Positions 49,424-59,059 are shown, numbered from the stretch's first letter. The stretch: DNA of 64,000 nt from CAWFXC01 sp963819735 (GCA_963819735.1 CAWFXC010000005.1:248001-312000); one strand, 5' to 3'. Notes: a model not told the origin generated them from the letters alone. Program-made: numbers and translations.

Positions 49424-50887
49424 ATGAATCGGCCGATTCGGCGGGTCGCGTACTTCCTTACAGGGTTGATCCTGCTTCTGGTCGCGCAGTTGACGTATTT
49501 GCAGGTTGTCGATGCGAACAAGCTCGCCCACGATCCGCGGAACGCTCGTCGCACGCTCGCACAGTTCAATCGGGCGAGGGGCGAGATCGTCTCCGCTGAC
49601 GGACAAGTCCTAGCGATCTCCGTTCCGACGAGCGGAGACTTCGAGTACCGGCGTATCTATCCGCAGGTGTCGCTGTTCGCGCAGACGGTCGGCTACCAGT
49701 CCTTCGCCGGGCTGTTCGGGAACACAGGCGTCGAGGAGAGCTACGACAAGATCCTCACGGGTAGGGATACTGCCACTGGAGTTCGAGAGATCTGGGCGCT
49801 CTCGTGAGTGGAGCGTCGGACACCAACAACGTGGTGTTGTCGCTGAACGTCGGTGCCCAGCGTGCTGCACGTGATGCTTTGAGCAACCGTGACGGTTCCG
49901 TGGTCGCGCTCGATGTGCAGACGGGGGAGGTCGTGGTCATGTACTCGAACCCGACCTTCGATCCGAACGCGCTCACTCGACACGGTTCGCTTGCCGTGCA
50001 GACGACGTCCAGACGATCAACGGGGCGACATTCGATCCGAGTACTGATCGACCGGCACTGCAACGGGCGTACCGCGAGTTCTTCCGCCAGCTCGACGTTC
50101 AAGGTCGTCAGCACCGCGGCGGCCCTCGACACGGGGACCGCGACCCCGGACACGCCGTACCCATCCTCGTCGAGCTCGACCTACCTCAGTCGCCGATCCA
50201 CTCCCGTGACTTCGACGACGAGCTATGCGGCGGCACCCTCGCCGAGAGTCTGTTCGGTCGTGCAACACGACGTTCGGACAGATCGGACTGACCTCGGCAA
50301 CGCATTCGTCCCCGCGATCCAGCAGGTCACGTCGATACCGATCCACCGCCGATCGATCTTCCCGACGCTGCGAAGGACGCCGGCCAGCAGCCGGGTCGTT
50401 TCGAACGACGAGCCTGGCTTCGCACCGCGGCGATAGGTCGACAGACGTTCTGTCACTCCGCTAGCAATGGCGCTGGTCGCGGCAGGCATCGCGAACCATG
50501 GCCAGATTCTCGACCCTCACGTTGTCCACGCCATCGAAGACAGAGACGGCAAGATCATCCAGTCCACGAAGCCCGAAGTCTGGAAGACCTGCATGACGCC
50601 ACAGGACCGCGACCGCCCTGACCGCGATGATGGAACAAGTTGTCGAGAACGGCACCGGCCAAGCAGCCCAAATCGATGGCGTAACCGTTGCCGGAAAAAC
50701 AGGTACGGCTCAGAACGCCGGAGCACCACACGCCTGGTTCATCGCCTTCGCACCCGACGAAGCGCCTCGATACGCCGTGGCTGTCATTGTCCCCAACGGC
50801 GGATCCAACAATGACCCGGAAGCTACCGGTGGCGAGGTTGCCGCACCGATCGCTAAGCAGGTCCTTCAAAGCCTCCTCACCCATTAG
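49424..50887 (+). pseudogene. pbpA: penicillin-binding protein A-like transpeptidase, multiply frameshifted
   Basis: N-terminus RRVAYFLTGLILLLVAQLTY with the PbpA-type segment DPRNARRTLAQFNRARGEIV. All transpeptidase motifs survive but in different frames: S-x-x-K in SSTFKVVSTAAALDTG, S-x-N in SCNTTFGQIGL, and KTG in VAGKTGTAQNAGAPHAWFIA. A stop after WALS and at least four further frame changes (between 49,800 and 50,640) prevent a full product. About 490 residues if repaired, close to the usual size. A cell-wall synthesis gene in an accessory region is out of place; no FtsW/RodA partner is present. Confidence 0.8.
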
Positions 50888-51031
50888 CAGCGCAGATGAC
50901 CGTGTGCCGAGTGGGCGTGCCCCGGAACCGGTGTGGGTGGTGCCGGGCGAACCTGGTGTCGCGCTCGATTTTGTTCGCGTTGGACTAAACCTCGCGAGGG
51001 TCTGCGGGCTTAAAGGTCTGAGGTTCGCGTC

Positions 51032-51505
51032 GTGGATGACTTCGACACCTTCTACGAAGACGAGTACGGCAACGTGCTGCGGTCGGTGACATTGGCGCTG
51101 GCGATCGACGCGTGCGGAAGAGATGACGCAAGAGGCTTTCGTGCGGGCATTGCGACGCTGGTCGAAAGTCAGCCGGATGACGAATCCTGCGGGGTGGGTT
51201 GTCGTTGTTGCCGTGAACGCGGACCGGCGACGCTGGCGTCGCGAGCGGCCTCCCCAACTCGACGACCAGACGCTCTCTCCACGACGGAAGATCACGCGAG
51301 TGCGGTCGCAACCGCGATCGACGTGCGTGAAGCGCTCGGACGCCTATCGAGTCGCCAGCGTGCCGCCGTCGTGCTGCGATACCTGACCGACCTTCCCGTC
51401 GCGGATATCGCAACCGCACTGAACTGCGCTGAGGGAACCGCCAAGGCGACGTTGCACCAAGCGCTCGCCATTCTCCGGGTCGATCTCGATCGGACTGAGC
51501 CGTGA
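51032..51505 (+). pseudogene. ECF/SigE-family sigma factor, module C, two compensating frameshifts
   Basis: Starts GTG-DDFDTFYEDEYGNVLRSVTL. Region 2 (EEMTQEAFVRALRRWSKVSR, AGWVVVVAVNADRRRWRRER) is one frame over between about 51,118 and 51,270. It then returns to the first frame for region 4: LSSRQRAAVVLRYLTDLPVA and ATALNCAEGTAKATLHQALA. Repaired length about 158 residues. The shift-and-return pattern would restore a normal protein if two bases were corrected. Confidence 0.75.
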
Positions 51506-52131
51506 GACTTGAAGATCTACGAAACGAACTTGACCACCTGGCGGGTCCAGCGCAGGAAGCACCACTGACCGGGGTCCAACAGGTACACCGCGCCGCTCGG
51601 CGTCAACAGCGAATTCGCGTCGCAATTTCGACCGGCGCAGTCGTTGTCGTGGTGGCCGTAGCGGGGACCGCACTGTTGCGCACAGACTCCACGACTCCGC
51701 ATGTGGTGTCACCCGGCGATTCCGTGCCCGTGACGACCACCTTGCCGCCGCCACCGCCGCCGTTCGACGCGAAAGCGTTCTTCGCTCAACCCCGCATCGG
51801 AGTCGGCGACGAGACTGGCAAGGTCCGCGGCACCATTCCCACGTCGGCATACCAGGCCGCGATGGGACTCACCACTAACGGTGCTCCGCCTCCGCCCGAG
51901 GAGGAAGTGACCAAAGTGCCGGTCATCACGGACGACGGGAAACTCGGCGGCTACTGGATACCCATCCTCGGATTCGTCGAGCGATCCGTTGCTGACGCCC
52001 CAGGCTTCGATGCGCGGGCGCTCGCCGCCAAGAAGGTCGCCAAGGCTTGGGCCGACCTGACCCCAGAGGCGCGGCAGAAACTTGTTGCCCAGGGCTTCAG
52101 TCCGCCCACCACGACAAGTACGACGCCATAA
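51502..52131 (+). CDS. single-pass membrane protein coupled to sigma factor (module C)
   Basis: 209 residues; GTG overlaps the sigma stop (GTGA). Basic cytoplasmic start (VHRAARRQQRIRVAIS), one helix (TGAVVVVVAVAGTALL), then a Pro/Thr-rich outer region with PPPPPP and a C-terminal helical part KVAKAWADLTPEARQKLVAQ ending in a TTTSTT stretch. No anti-sigma signature beyond position and topology. The outer domain is unrelated to those of the other modules. Confidence 0.65.
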   Translation: MRLEDLRNELDHLAGPAQEAPLTGVQQVHRAARRQQRIRVAISTGAVVVVVAVAGTALLRTDSTTPHVVSPGDSVPVTTTLPPPPPPFDAKAFFAQPRIGVGDETGKVRGTIPTSAYQAAMGLTTNGAPPPPEEEVTKVPVITDDGKLGGYWIPILGFVERSVADAPGFDARALAAKKVAKAWADLTPEARQKLVAQGFSPPTTTSTTP

Positions 52132-52218
52132 CCGCCGATCGGGCGTGCACTTGACCGAGTGGTGGTGACGGACGTGTGTTCGTCGCGTGCACCCGCCGAG
52201 AGCGGGCAAGCTGGACGG

Positions 52219-52614
52219 GTGCCTAGCTGGAGACCCGAGACCGCGAAGGACCCCGACGGGCCGGATGCGTGGCGTTTCGTTCCCTTGAGTGACGTGGAAC
52301 CGTCGATGGCGATCAGGCTCGTGGATCGGTTCGCTCCCCGGTGGCTTCGGCGCGGTGGTCTGCCGATGTCGCGGTTGCGTGAGGTGCCGGACACGATCGC
52401 GCTGATGGTCGCCGACTCATGGGACCCTGCGGATGGGTCGCGAGTGCTTCGCCTCACCTCTTGGTATACGGGTGAGACGAGATGGTTGTACGACTGGCCA
52501 GGGGACTACGAGAGTGCGGAGGAGTGGATCGAGGATTGCGCCGACATGTCCGGTGACTGGATTCACGACGAGCGAGCACTCGGTGGTGATCCGACGCCCT
52601 GGGAGCAGGAGTAG
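52219..52614 (+). CDS. protein of unknown function
   Basis: 131 residues from GTG (upstream frame is open but unconserved-looking). SWRPETAKDPDGPDAWRFVP, LVDRFAPRWLRRGGLPMSRL and acidic Trp-rich end WLYDWPGDYESAEEWIEDCA. Soluble. No family recognised. Confidence 0.6.
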   Translation: MPSWRPETAKDPDGPDAWRFVPLSDVEPSMAIRLVDRFAPRWLRRGGLPMSRLREVPDTIALMVADSWDPADGSRVLRLTSWYTGETRWLYDWPGDYESAEEWIEDCADMSGDWIHDERALGGDPTPWEQE

Positions 52615-52688
52615 GACGCGCCCAGACCCGACTCGGGCTCGGATGGTGCAGGCTGTGTGGGTCGTCAACATGGTCGGGAGGGCAGGAA

Positions 52689-53195
52689 GTGAAAGCTGCG
52701 ATCTGTGTCGTCGTTGCTCTCGGTGCCGTCGTAATCGCGGCTGCTCCCGCCGAAGCTGGAACGGTGCACCGAGATACCACCGTCGCCGAGGTGAACAAAG
52801 CGGGCACAGAACTCACCACCGCGATTACGTCCTATCTACAGTCGGGCTCGCAGAAGCCTCCGACGAACAACGCGGATTGGAAGAAGTTTTTCAATCGGAC
52901 CGGCTCACTCGCTGCGGATCTCTCGCAGAAGTTCAAGCACTGGACCGCCTTGCTCGCGAAAGCTCGTTCTGAGGGCCACCCGACCCCCGCCAAACTGAGG
53001 CGGTATGTCGCAGCGATGAAGGTCTGGATAGGCGATCAAGTCGAGCAAGCCCGGCTCAGTCGCGGCTGTTACATCTCCACGACCGGCTTTGCGAGCACGA
53101 ACGCGGCTGCGTCTTGTTACGCAAAGTTGTTGTCGAAGAACGGCGGTCGATGGCAGGCTGACGCAGAGCGTCTCGACAGTCTCGGGTCGAAATAG
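52689..53195 (+). CDS. secreted protein of unknown function
   Basis: 168 residues. Signal peptide KAAICVVVALGAVVIAAAPA with cleavage after AEA, then a helical domain TVAEVNKAGTELTTAITSYL, DLSQKFKHWTALLAKARSEG, RYVAAMKVWIGDQVEQARLS and two Cys (RGCYISTTGFASTNAAASCY) that may form a disulfide. GTG with a gggaggg ribosome site. No family recognised. Confidence 0.7.
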   Translation: MKAAICVVVALGAVVIAAAPAEAGTVHRDTTVAEVNKAGTELTTAITSYLQSGSQKPPTNNADWKKFFNRTGSLAADLSQKFKHWTALLAKARSEGHPTPAKLRRYVAAMKVWIGDQVEQARLSRGCYISTTGFASTNAAASCYAKLLSKNGGRWQADAERLDSLGSK

Positions 53196-53307
53196 GCACG
53201 CTCGGCTGAGAACGCACTATCCCGCGTTGCTCACTACGGGTGAGAGAGCAACTCGTTTGGGGATACTCGGCGCTTGCATTGCCGCAGGCCAAGGGTGGAA
53301 ATGTTTG

Positions 53308-54032
53308 ATGGTGCCTACTTCTCAGAGTTACATGATCTGTGGCGTGCAACGGTCGGGGAGTTGGCTCCTCGCGCATTCGCTCGCAAATTCGGAATTGCGG
53401 GTAAACCCTCGGACTACTTCGACGTGGCCGAATCTGAACGGCGGATGGGCGACTGGGAGATCGCCTCGTTTTCCGAGTACCTCGATGCCGTCGTGGCTAA
53501 CTCGACCACGACCAATGGTGTGTTCGGCACCAAGATGATGTGGAACGACTTCGAGCGGTTCCGGTCCAACCTTCGGACCGCAAGCGCCGGTGGATCGTGG
53601 ACGGATTCGGAGTTACTCGACCGAACGTTTCCAGGTTTGCGGTATGTCTGGTTGCGACGTGAGGACAAGGTTCGTCAAGCGGTGTCGTGGTGGCGGGCAT
53701 CGATGACGGACGAGTGGGCACTGACTGACAGCGAGACCGCGAGCGGCCTGGTCCCCGAATTCGATGCCGACACGATCGGGGCGCTCGTGCAGTTCGCGTT
53801 GGCGTGCGAGCAAGGCTGGAGGGAATGGTTCCAGACGCACAACATCGCCCCGGTAGAAGTGACCTACGAGCAACTCATCGAGGACCGCTTGGTGACCACG
53901 AATGTCGTCCTCGAACATCTCGGCCTGCCGCACCTGGACGCGGACGGGTTACGCCCACCGCGCTACCGCAAGCAATCCGACGACCTGACCGACGAGTACG
54001 TCCGCCGCTTCCGCGCATTGAAGTGCCACTGA
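53308..54032 (+). pseudogene. Stf0-type sulfotransferase, one frameshift
   Basis: Family transfers sulfate from PAPS to sugars (trehalose 2-sulfotransferase type). The 5' part reads MVPTSQSYMICGVQRSGSWL with the PAPS 5'-phosphosulfate loop (C-x-x-x-RSGS-x-L). After a frame change near 53,390 it continues GIAGKPSDYFDV, GVFGTKMMWNDFERF, LRYVWLRREDKVRQAVSWWR (3'-phosphate region) and EVTYEQLIEDRLVTTNVVLE. Repaired length about 241 residues, normal for Stf0. The larger second frame has an apparent GTG/ATG of its own at 53,274 but would lack the PAPS loop. Confidence 0.8.
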
Positions 54033-54200
54033 CCGCCACGATGAGCAGGCAAGCCAGACGCGGCGGTCACCAATGTCCGTTCGCGTCGGTGAGATGGCCT
54101 GCCGGTGACGGTTCTCGCGGTCAACGCCTCCAGGTCTTCTCGACAGGTGACAGGCGCTGCACCCGAGCGTCTCCATGTTCGAGATCAGAGGGAGGGCGAC

Positions 54201-54428
54201 ATGCTGTACGGCAGTACCGAACACCGAGCGAAGTTGGCGGCACTGCTCGACGAAGGCAGTGACTTCCGAGCAGGATTGGCGGAAGAGTTCGGTGATGGAG
54301 ACCTGGTAGCGAAGTGCCTGGTCTTCGACGCGATCGAGAGCGCCGAGGGCAACGCACCACCACCGCCTGATGCGAGTGACTACAGCGATGCGGAGTTGCG
54401 GGGCCTGTTCCCCGTGGCGTGGAACTGA
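54201..54428 (+). CDS. small protein, intact homologue of 24.6-kb pseudogene
   Basis: 75 residues: MLYGSTEHRAKLAALLDEGS, LAEEFGDGDLVAKCLVFDAI, ASDYSDAELRGLFPVAWN. Acidic, soluble. ATG 54,201 has ggaggg upstream. A diverged frameshifted copy lies inside the tRNA-bounded island at 24,588-24,790, linking the two accessory regions. Confidence 0.65.
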   Translation: MLYGSTEHRAKLAALLDEGSDFRAGLAEEFGDGDLVAKCLVFDAIESAEGNAPPPPDASDYSDAELRGLFPVAWN

Positions 54429-54463
54429 CGCCCGTCGCTTCCGTCATGCTGGCCGCTGTCTGC

Positions 54464-55174
54464 TCAGCGAGGCTTGACTCCGAGGTAGCGGTCGCGGCCG
54501 GGCATGGGACTCTCCAGGACCTCGGCGGTGAGTCCAGCGCGGGTGAATGCTGCTACGTACTGCGCTGGCTCGAACAGCGTGAGTTCGTGATTCTCCACGA
54601 TGTGCTCGATGTCTTCCTTGGTCGCGATCAAGTGGTGCATTTCGAGATGCGTGGTTGACCCCTCGCGTCGTGCTCGGCCGACACGTGCGACTTTCAGGTC
54701 TGGAGTCTCGGCGGTCTCGACATGAGTGGAGCCTCCATCGAACCATGCGTCGGGGCGAACCCAACCATCGATGACCAGGATGCCACCGGGTTTGAGATGT
54801 TCGACCATGTTCCCGACGGCCGCGTCGAGGTCGGCCTGCGAACGCATGTATCCGATGGAACTGAAGAGGCAGAGCACGGCGTCAAACTGTCGTTCGAGTC
54901 GGAACGTGCGCATGTCCGCCTCGACTAGCTCGATGTCAGGGAGACGGCGACGCGCTTCGTGCAGCATCCCTGGATCGATGTCGATGCCAACCATTTGGTA
55001 CCACTCACGGAGGTAGTACAAGTGGCCCCCGGTCCCGCAGGCCACGTCGAGCACGGACGTTGCAGCATCGTTTCTCTCGGTGATGCAGTCTCGAATCACC
55101 GACGATTCGGCCGCGTAGTCCTTTCCGCTTGCCTCGTAGATCAGGTCGTAGACGTGGGCGGTGTTTCGGAACAC
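54464..55174 (-). CDS. SAM-dependent methyltransferase, DesVI/TylM1-like
   Basis: 236 residues. SAM-binding motif I VLDVACGTGGHLYYL, motif II VGIDIDPGMLHEARRRLP, then EADMRTFRLERQFDAVLCLF and SSIGYMRSQADLDAAVGNMV. The VYDLIYEASGKDYAAES start and SSIGY loop match amino-sugar N-methyltransferases of macrolide biosynthesis and their wider family. No dTDP-sugar genes are in the window, so the substrate is open; it could be a self-protection or small-molecule methyltransferase. Convergent with the 54,201 gene. Confidence 0.82.
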   Translation of the reverse strand: MFRNTAHVYDLIYEASGKDYAAESSVIRDCITERNDAATSVLDVACGTGGHLYYLREWYQMVGIDIDPGMLHEARRRLPDIELVEADMRTFRLERQFDAVLCLFSSIGYMRSQADLDAAVGNMVEHLKPGGILVIDGWVRPDAWFDGGSTHVETAETPDLKVARVGRARREGSTTHLEMHHLIATKEDIEHIVENHELTLFEPAQYVAAFTRAGLTAEVLESPMPGRDRYLGVKPR

Positions 55175-55295
55175 GGTCTGTCCCCTTTCTGGACAAGAAG
55201 CCTCGCATGGTCCGAGGTCCGTGGGGAACAGAGAACGCTCCCTCGTACGGTGCTGGACTGGGCCGGGGGCCGGGCGGGGCTGCCATCATTGAGTC

Positions 55296-55805
55296 GTGCA
55301 GTCCCCTGACCCTGACCAGTTTGGGATCTTCCAGTCAGACCTGCCGGTCGATTTTGTCAGGACATCAGCCGAGCCGATCCAGCACTCCACGATCCTTGGA
55401 ATCCTTTCGGTGGTGCCAACGTCGGAGATTTCCCCGAAGGAAGAATCAGGGCGGGGACGCTTCTCGCGCAGCATTCCCGACGCCACACCGTTCCCCGCCC
55501 GCACGCAGACTTACGCCCCAGAGTCAGTTCTGAGCGGCGCGGGCGACGTTTCGGCGGCGATCAACCGCGGCTCGTGCATTCGCATCACCGCGGTTGATCT
55601 TGCGGCGATCCCTGGGCCGGATCGTTCCTCCCTGGGCGGTGCATTCAGCGCGGGAAGCGGTGCGTTCATGCGATCCGTCTCGAATGGCGATTTGCTGGGA
55701 GTGTCAGTACTCGACGGAGTGCACTACGCCTTCCATGTGTCCGGTGTTCCTGCGGATGAAGTGCGTCCGCTGATGAGGCGATTTGGGATGCGCTTGCTCG
55801 AATAG
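55296..55805 (+). CDS. protein of unknown function
   Basis: 169 residues from GTG. SPDPDQFGIFQSDLPVDFVR, IQHSTILGILSVVPTSEISP, then a Ser/Arg-rich middle and a beta-rich end SNGDLLGVSVLDGVHYAFHV, PADEVRPLMRRFGMRLLE. The end looks coded; the middle is less certain. No family recognised. Confidence 0.5.
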   Translation: MQSPDPDQFGIFQSDLPVDFVRTSAEPIQHSTILGILSVVPTSEISPKEESGRGRFSRSIPDATPFPARTQTYAPESVLSGAGDVSAAINRGSCIRITAVDLAAIPGPDRSSLGGAFSAGSGAFMRSVSNGDLLGVSVLDGVHYAFHVSGVPADEVRPLMRRFGMRLLE

Positions 55806-55923
55806 TCGGAGCCCGTCGTCAGGAGGGCTCGATCCGGGAAATTCTTCCTTCTGCTTCGCGAAGGACACCCAGCATTTCTGTGGTCTTGTGACTTGAGGTC
55901 ATGAGCGCGAGGGGACCCTACCG

Positions 55924-56466
55924 ATGACGACTCCCGGAGGAGACGATGATGCCCACCTCTCCTTCGAGGGCTGGTATCGAGAAGTGCATCCTCGGGTCGT
56001 GACCGCGGTGCGGTTGATGACCGGCGAATCTGATCTCGCGCTGGAAGCGGCGGACGAGGCTCTAGTCCGGGCGTTCGAGCGGTGGGATCGTGTGTCGCGG
56101 ATGGAATCGCCCCGAGCGTGGACGGTTCGGGTGGCGATAAACGTCGCACATCGGAGGTTGCGTCGTCGTGCAGTCGAGCAGCGGCTGCTTCTGCGTCATC
56201 GTGTGTCCACGCAGTTCGAGCCGGAGCCCACGGACCCGGATCTGTGGTCTGCGGTAGCGATGTTGGCGGAGCGACAACGCACGGCGATCGTGTTGCGGTA
56301 TGTCGCCGACCTCAAGGAGGAAGAGATCGCCAGTGTGATGGGCGTCGGCCGCAGCACGGTGTCAACGACGCTGCGCGATGCGAGGAGCCGTCTGGAGGCG
56401 CTGCTGAACATTGACGAGCGTGCAGATCAGGATGAGACGGAGGCCAGCGATGCTCGACCTGCATGA
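55924..56466 (+). CDS. ECF/SigE-family sigma factor, module D (intact)
   Basis: 180 residues. Region 2: FEGWYREVHPRVVTAVRLMT, LALEAADEALVRAFERWDRV and PRAWTVRVAINVAHRRLRRR. Region 4: LAERQRTAIVLRYVADLKEE, EIASVMGVGRSTVSTTLRDA. The only one of the five sigma genes here with no frameshift. It lacks the SnoaL-type C-terminal extension of ECF41. The stop overlaps the next gene by 17 bases, so translation is coupled. Confidence 0.88.
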   Translation: MTTPGGDDDAHLSFEGWYREVHPRVVTAVRLMTGESDLALEAADEALVRAFERWDRVSRMESPRAWTVRVAINVAHRRLRRRAVEQRLLLRHRVSTQFEPEPTDPDLWSAVAMLAERQRTAIVLRYVADLKEEEIASVMGVGRSTVSTTLRDARSRLEALLNIDERADQDETEASDARPA

Positions 56467-57464
56467 CGCCGCGGCCCGACTGGTCGAGCGCAGCGAACCA
56501 CCCGTTCCGGTTCGCGAGATCGAACGACGCTCACGGACAAGACGCCTACGCCGTCGAAGCGCCGTCGTCGCGAGCGTCGTCCTCGTCCTGGTCTGCTCTG
56601 TGGGCACCATCGCACTGCTGCACAATGGTTCGAACGGTGCGGCGAGTGGCGTCCGTATCGAGACCTCGGGCGGGCCCTTATCAACGCGAACCGCCCGCCT
56701 CGCACTCGACACAATCCCGGATGGAGTGTCGGCACGCACGATCGGCTCGACCCCCGTGTTCCTCGTGTCGAGACGGTCGAGCGGTGACGACCTTCCTGAC
56801 CAACCCACACGGCACGCCCGGACTGAAGATCCTGTGGTGGTGCCCCACCGAACAAATCTTCGTCGAACCTGCGCACGCCGAAATGTTCGACACGAACGGC
56901 ACGATCCTCGCTGGCCCGGCCCAACGAGGTCTGGACCGGCTCGAAACCACGGTCAGCAAAGAAACGGTGACCGTCAATCTCCTCCGCGTCCTTCGTGGCC
57001 GAACGGTCCGCGTCGGAGGCTCGGACCAGGCGTACGGAACTCCTGCGAGCGTCGGCCCGTGGAACAGCGGACCCAAATCCTTTTGCAACCAACCCGTTGT
57101 CGGCGGCACGGCCAACGGACAATCGAGCAACCCGATCGCGACTCACGCTCGCCAGACCCATCCTGCCGACAGCGTGAGCATCATCGGCAAGCAGCGACTT
57201 GGTGTAGGTGCCGGGTGTCCTGCCGACAATCCGAGCGTCCGGGTGACCGAGACCGCAAAGGTGGTTCGTGTCTTCGTGGAGTACACAGCGACCAACCTCT
57301 TGTGTCTGGAGTCCGTGCCAGTGACCCTCAAGTCGCCGCTCGGGCATCGTCGCATCGTGGACGCTACGACCGGTGAACTCCTGCCGGTCCGCACCGACGA
57401 TCGTTGCTCGCCACCTGTAGATGGCGGACGCTGCGATGGCGTGCGAAGCGGGTTGATTCCGTAA
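56450..57464 (+). pseudogene. module D membrane protein with degenerate Rieske-like outer domain, one frameshift
   Basis: Starts MLDLHDAAARLVERSEPPVP with basic RRSRTRRLRRR and membrane helix SAVVASVVLVLVCSVGTIAL. Near 56,780 the frame changes and continues TTFLTNPHGTPGLKILWWCP, FVEPAHAEMFDTNGTILAGP and AQRGLDRLETTVSKETVTVN. The NGTILAGPAQRGLDRLE stretch is like the last part of Rieske domains (G-x-x-x-x-GPAxRxLxxF), but the C-x-H and C-x-x-H cluster ligands are absent. A further Cys-containing beta domain follows. Probable membrane regulator of the sigma factor. Confidence 0.65.
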
Positions 57465-57648
57465 CGACACTGGCGAGTCAAGCAGTAGGCGGATCACTTG
57501 AACTCGATCTCGGACACCCGCTGTTCATCGTGCTCGACGTTGCGCCCAGCGACACTGGTTGAATGTCGTAGGTCGGCCCGAGGCGCGGCGACAATGGTCA
57601 GGTCAACATGGCCGTTGGCGTGCACTCAACGGGCTTTGAAGGACTGGG

Positions 57649-58497
57649 ATGGATATCGAGGAGTTCTACGACGAGAACCCTGAACGGCGAGCGTCGGAGG
57701 AGTTCGAGTACGGCTGGGACTGGTCTGATGCGCAGCGCACGCGTTGCGGGTTGAGTTGGGTTAAGGCGACCGGTGAGTTGTACGTCATGGCCGAACCAAC
57801 CGAGCCGATCATCACTGACCAGTTCGGCGATCAGCGTTTGCAGGCGATGCCGACGAAGCTCCTGACCGTCGAAGTGTTGGGTGTCGTCGCGACACGAGGG
57901 CGACTCGAACAGATTCTCCACGGGTGGGGGGACGCAATGCTGGCACCGAACAGTCTCTCCTGGGTGCGCGCCCGACTCGCAGACCCGCCGCCCCTCACGG
58001 ACGAACCAGGTGCCGCGGCGATCGACCTGGCGTTCGAGGTGTCGGGTGCGGATGACCGGTCGAGCGCGATCATCTTGGCGGCGGTCAAAGGTCTGTACCG
58101 GAAGGTGCCGGTCGAGGCCAGAGCGAAACTGTCTGGGTACGCCGAGCAGGCACTCGTCGCGGGCTCGGAGCCGACCGTGGAATGGCATCGCGCTTTTGCG
58201 TGTGCCCGTTGGGCGGACCGCATCGTCTCCATCCCTGCACACCAGCATCTCGCCGCCGAAGCGGCGAAAGCGCTCGAAATTGTCCGCGAGGTCGGCGTCA
58301 CGATCGGAGGTGAGATCCGCGACCTGGAGTATCTGCCGTTCGGCAGGGCGGTCTCGCCGAGACTTCAGACCGAACTCGCTTGGGTGTACGAGGCCGTCCA
58401 TGTCGCCGGGAAGGTCGCCGAGAAGAGCGGCTGGGACAGTGTGCCGTGGGAGCAACTCCTGAGCGACATGATCGCCATTCAGACGCATCGTCCCTAA
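57649..58497 (+). CDS. protein of unknown function
   Basis: 282 residues, soluble, helical: MDIEEFYDENPERRASEEFE, YGWDWSDAQRTRCGLSWVKA, PTKLLTVEVLGVVATRGRLE, VKGLYRKVPVEARAKLSGYA and EWHRAFACARWADRIVSIPA. ATG with aagga upstream. No family recognised. Convergent with the winged-helix gene, overlapping it by four bases. Confidence 0.7.
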   Translation: MDIEEFYDENPERRASEEFEYGWDWSDAQRTRCGLSWVKATGELYVMAEPTEPIITDQFGDQRLQAMPTKLLTVEVLGVVATRGRLEQILHGWGDAMLAPNSLSWVRARLADPPPLTDEPGAAAIDLAFEVSGADDRSSAIILAAVKGLYRKVPVEARAKLSGYAEQALVAGSEPTVEWHRAFACARWADRIVSIPAHQHLAAEAAKALEIVREVGVTIGGEIRDLEYLPFGRAVSPRLQTELAWVYEAVHVAGKVAEKSGWDSVPWEQLLSDMIAIQTHRP

Positions 58498-58781
58498 GGA
58501 GCGTCGCCCTCGACACCGACTAACGGATCTTGGTCAATGAGTTGGACCAGGACGCCCTGATGTCCCAACGACTTGAACCGACGCACGAGCCCCTCGGCCT
58601 CCAGATCGCGAAGCGCCCGACCCACGGTCGTCCGGCTCCACCCAAGGGTCTCCGCAGCGCGGCGCTCATTGAGCCTGACTTTCGTTCGGCCACGGCGCGG
58701 CAGCGATTGGAGATGCCGAAGGAGGGCTTGACGGTCTGCTGGTGGACGACCAAGGGCCGCCGATGGATTCTTCGTAGTCAT
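58494..58781 (-). CDS. small winged-helix regulator, paralogue of 34.3-kb gene
   Basis: 95 residues. PADRQALLRHLQSLPRRGRT, VRLNERRAAETLGWSRTTVG and RALRDLEAEGLVRRFKSLGH: helix-turn-helix plus wing as in the 34,252 gene. It is divergent from the ArdC/DUF3987/recombinase operon and shares an upstream box with it, so it may repress both itself and the operon. Confidence 0.75.
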   Translation of the reverse strand: MTTKNPSAALGRPPADRQALLRHLQSLPRRGRTKVRLNERRAAETLGWSRTTVGRALRDLEAEGLVRRFKSLGHQGVLVQLIDQDPLVGVEGDAP

Positions 58782-58816
58782 AGTCAGACTATCGACCGAA
58801 TAAAGCCGCTATTCCA
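58781..58816. promoter_or_regulatory. shared operator-like boxes upstream of winged-helix gene
   Basis: tagtcagactatcgaccg (58781-58798) and CCGCTATTCCA (58806-58816). The first recurs at 59,060 before ArdC in 16-17 of 18 bases; both recur upstream of the 34.3-kb paralogue. Confidence 0.6.
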
Positions 58817-58990
58817 GCGTCGGAAATATTCGTCATGTATGCGCACTGCGGGCATGGCATATTGCCGCAGGAGGGTCAAGGTAGCAAACCCCTCCGGGGG
58901 TACCGGGGCGAATGCATTCGGGAGGATATGAGTGGCAAAGCCGCCTCGTATATGCCACAATTGACGGACCTCAACCGAGGTCACATAAGC

Positions 58991-59026
58991 GGAACCCCGC
59001 CAGCGTGCCAACGCTGACGGGGCTCC
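58991..59026 (+). terminator. leader hairpin (possible attenuator)
   Basis: GGAACCCCGCCAGCGT-gcca-ACGCTGACGGGGCTCC: 16-bp arms with two mismatches, 4-base loop, about 95 bases before the ArdC ATG. Confidence 0.55.
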
Positions 59027-59059
59027 TACAGACCATGGAGATGTCCCATGAATCTGCTT

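Noticed and set aside
54464..55174. Macrolide amino-sugar biosynthesis cluster
   Set aside because: Only one methyltransferase resembles that pathway; no glycosyltransferase, aminotransferase or dTDP-sugar genes are present.
58928..59017. Confident leader-peptide gene
   Set aside because: Frame and a ggagga sequence exist, but the spacing to ATG is only one to two bases and no attenuation codons are evident; kept only as a possibility in the leader entry.
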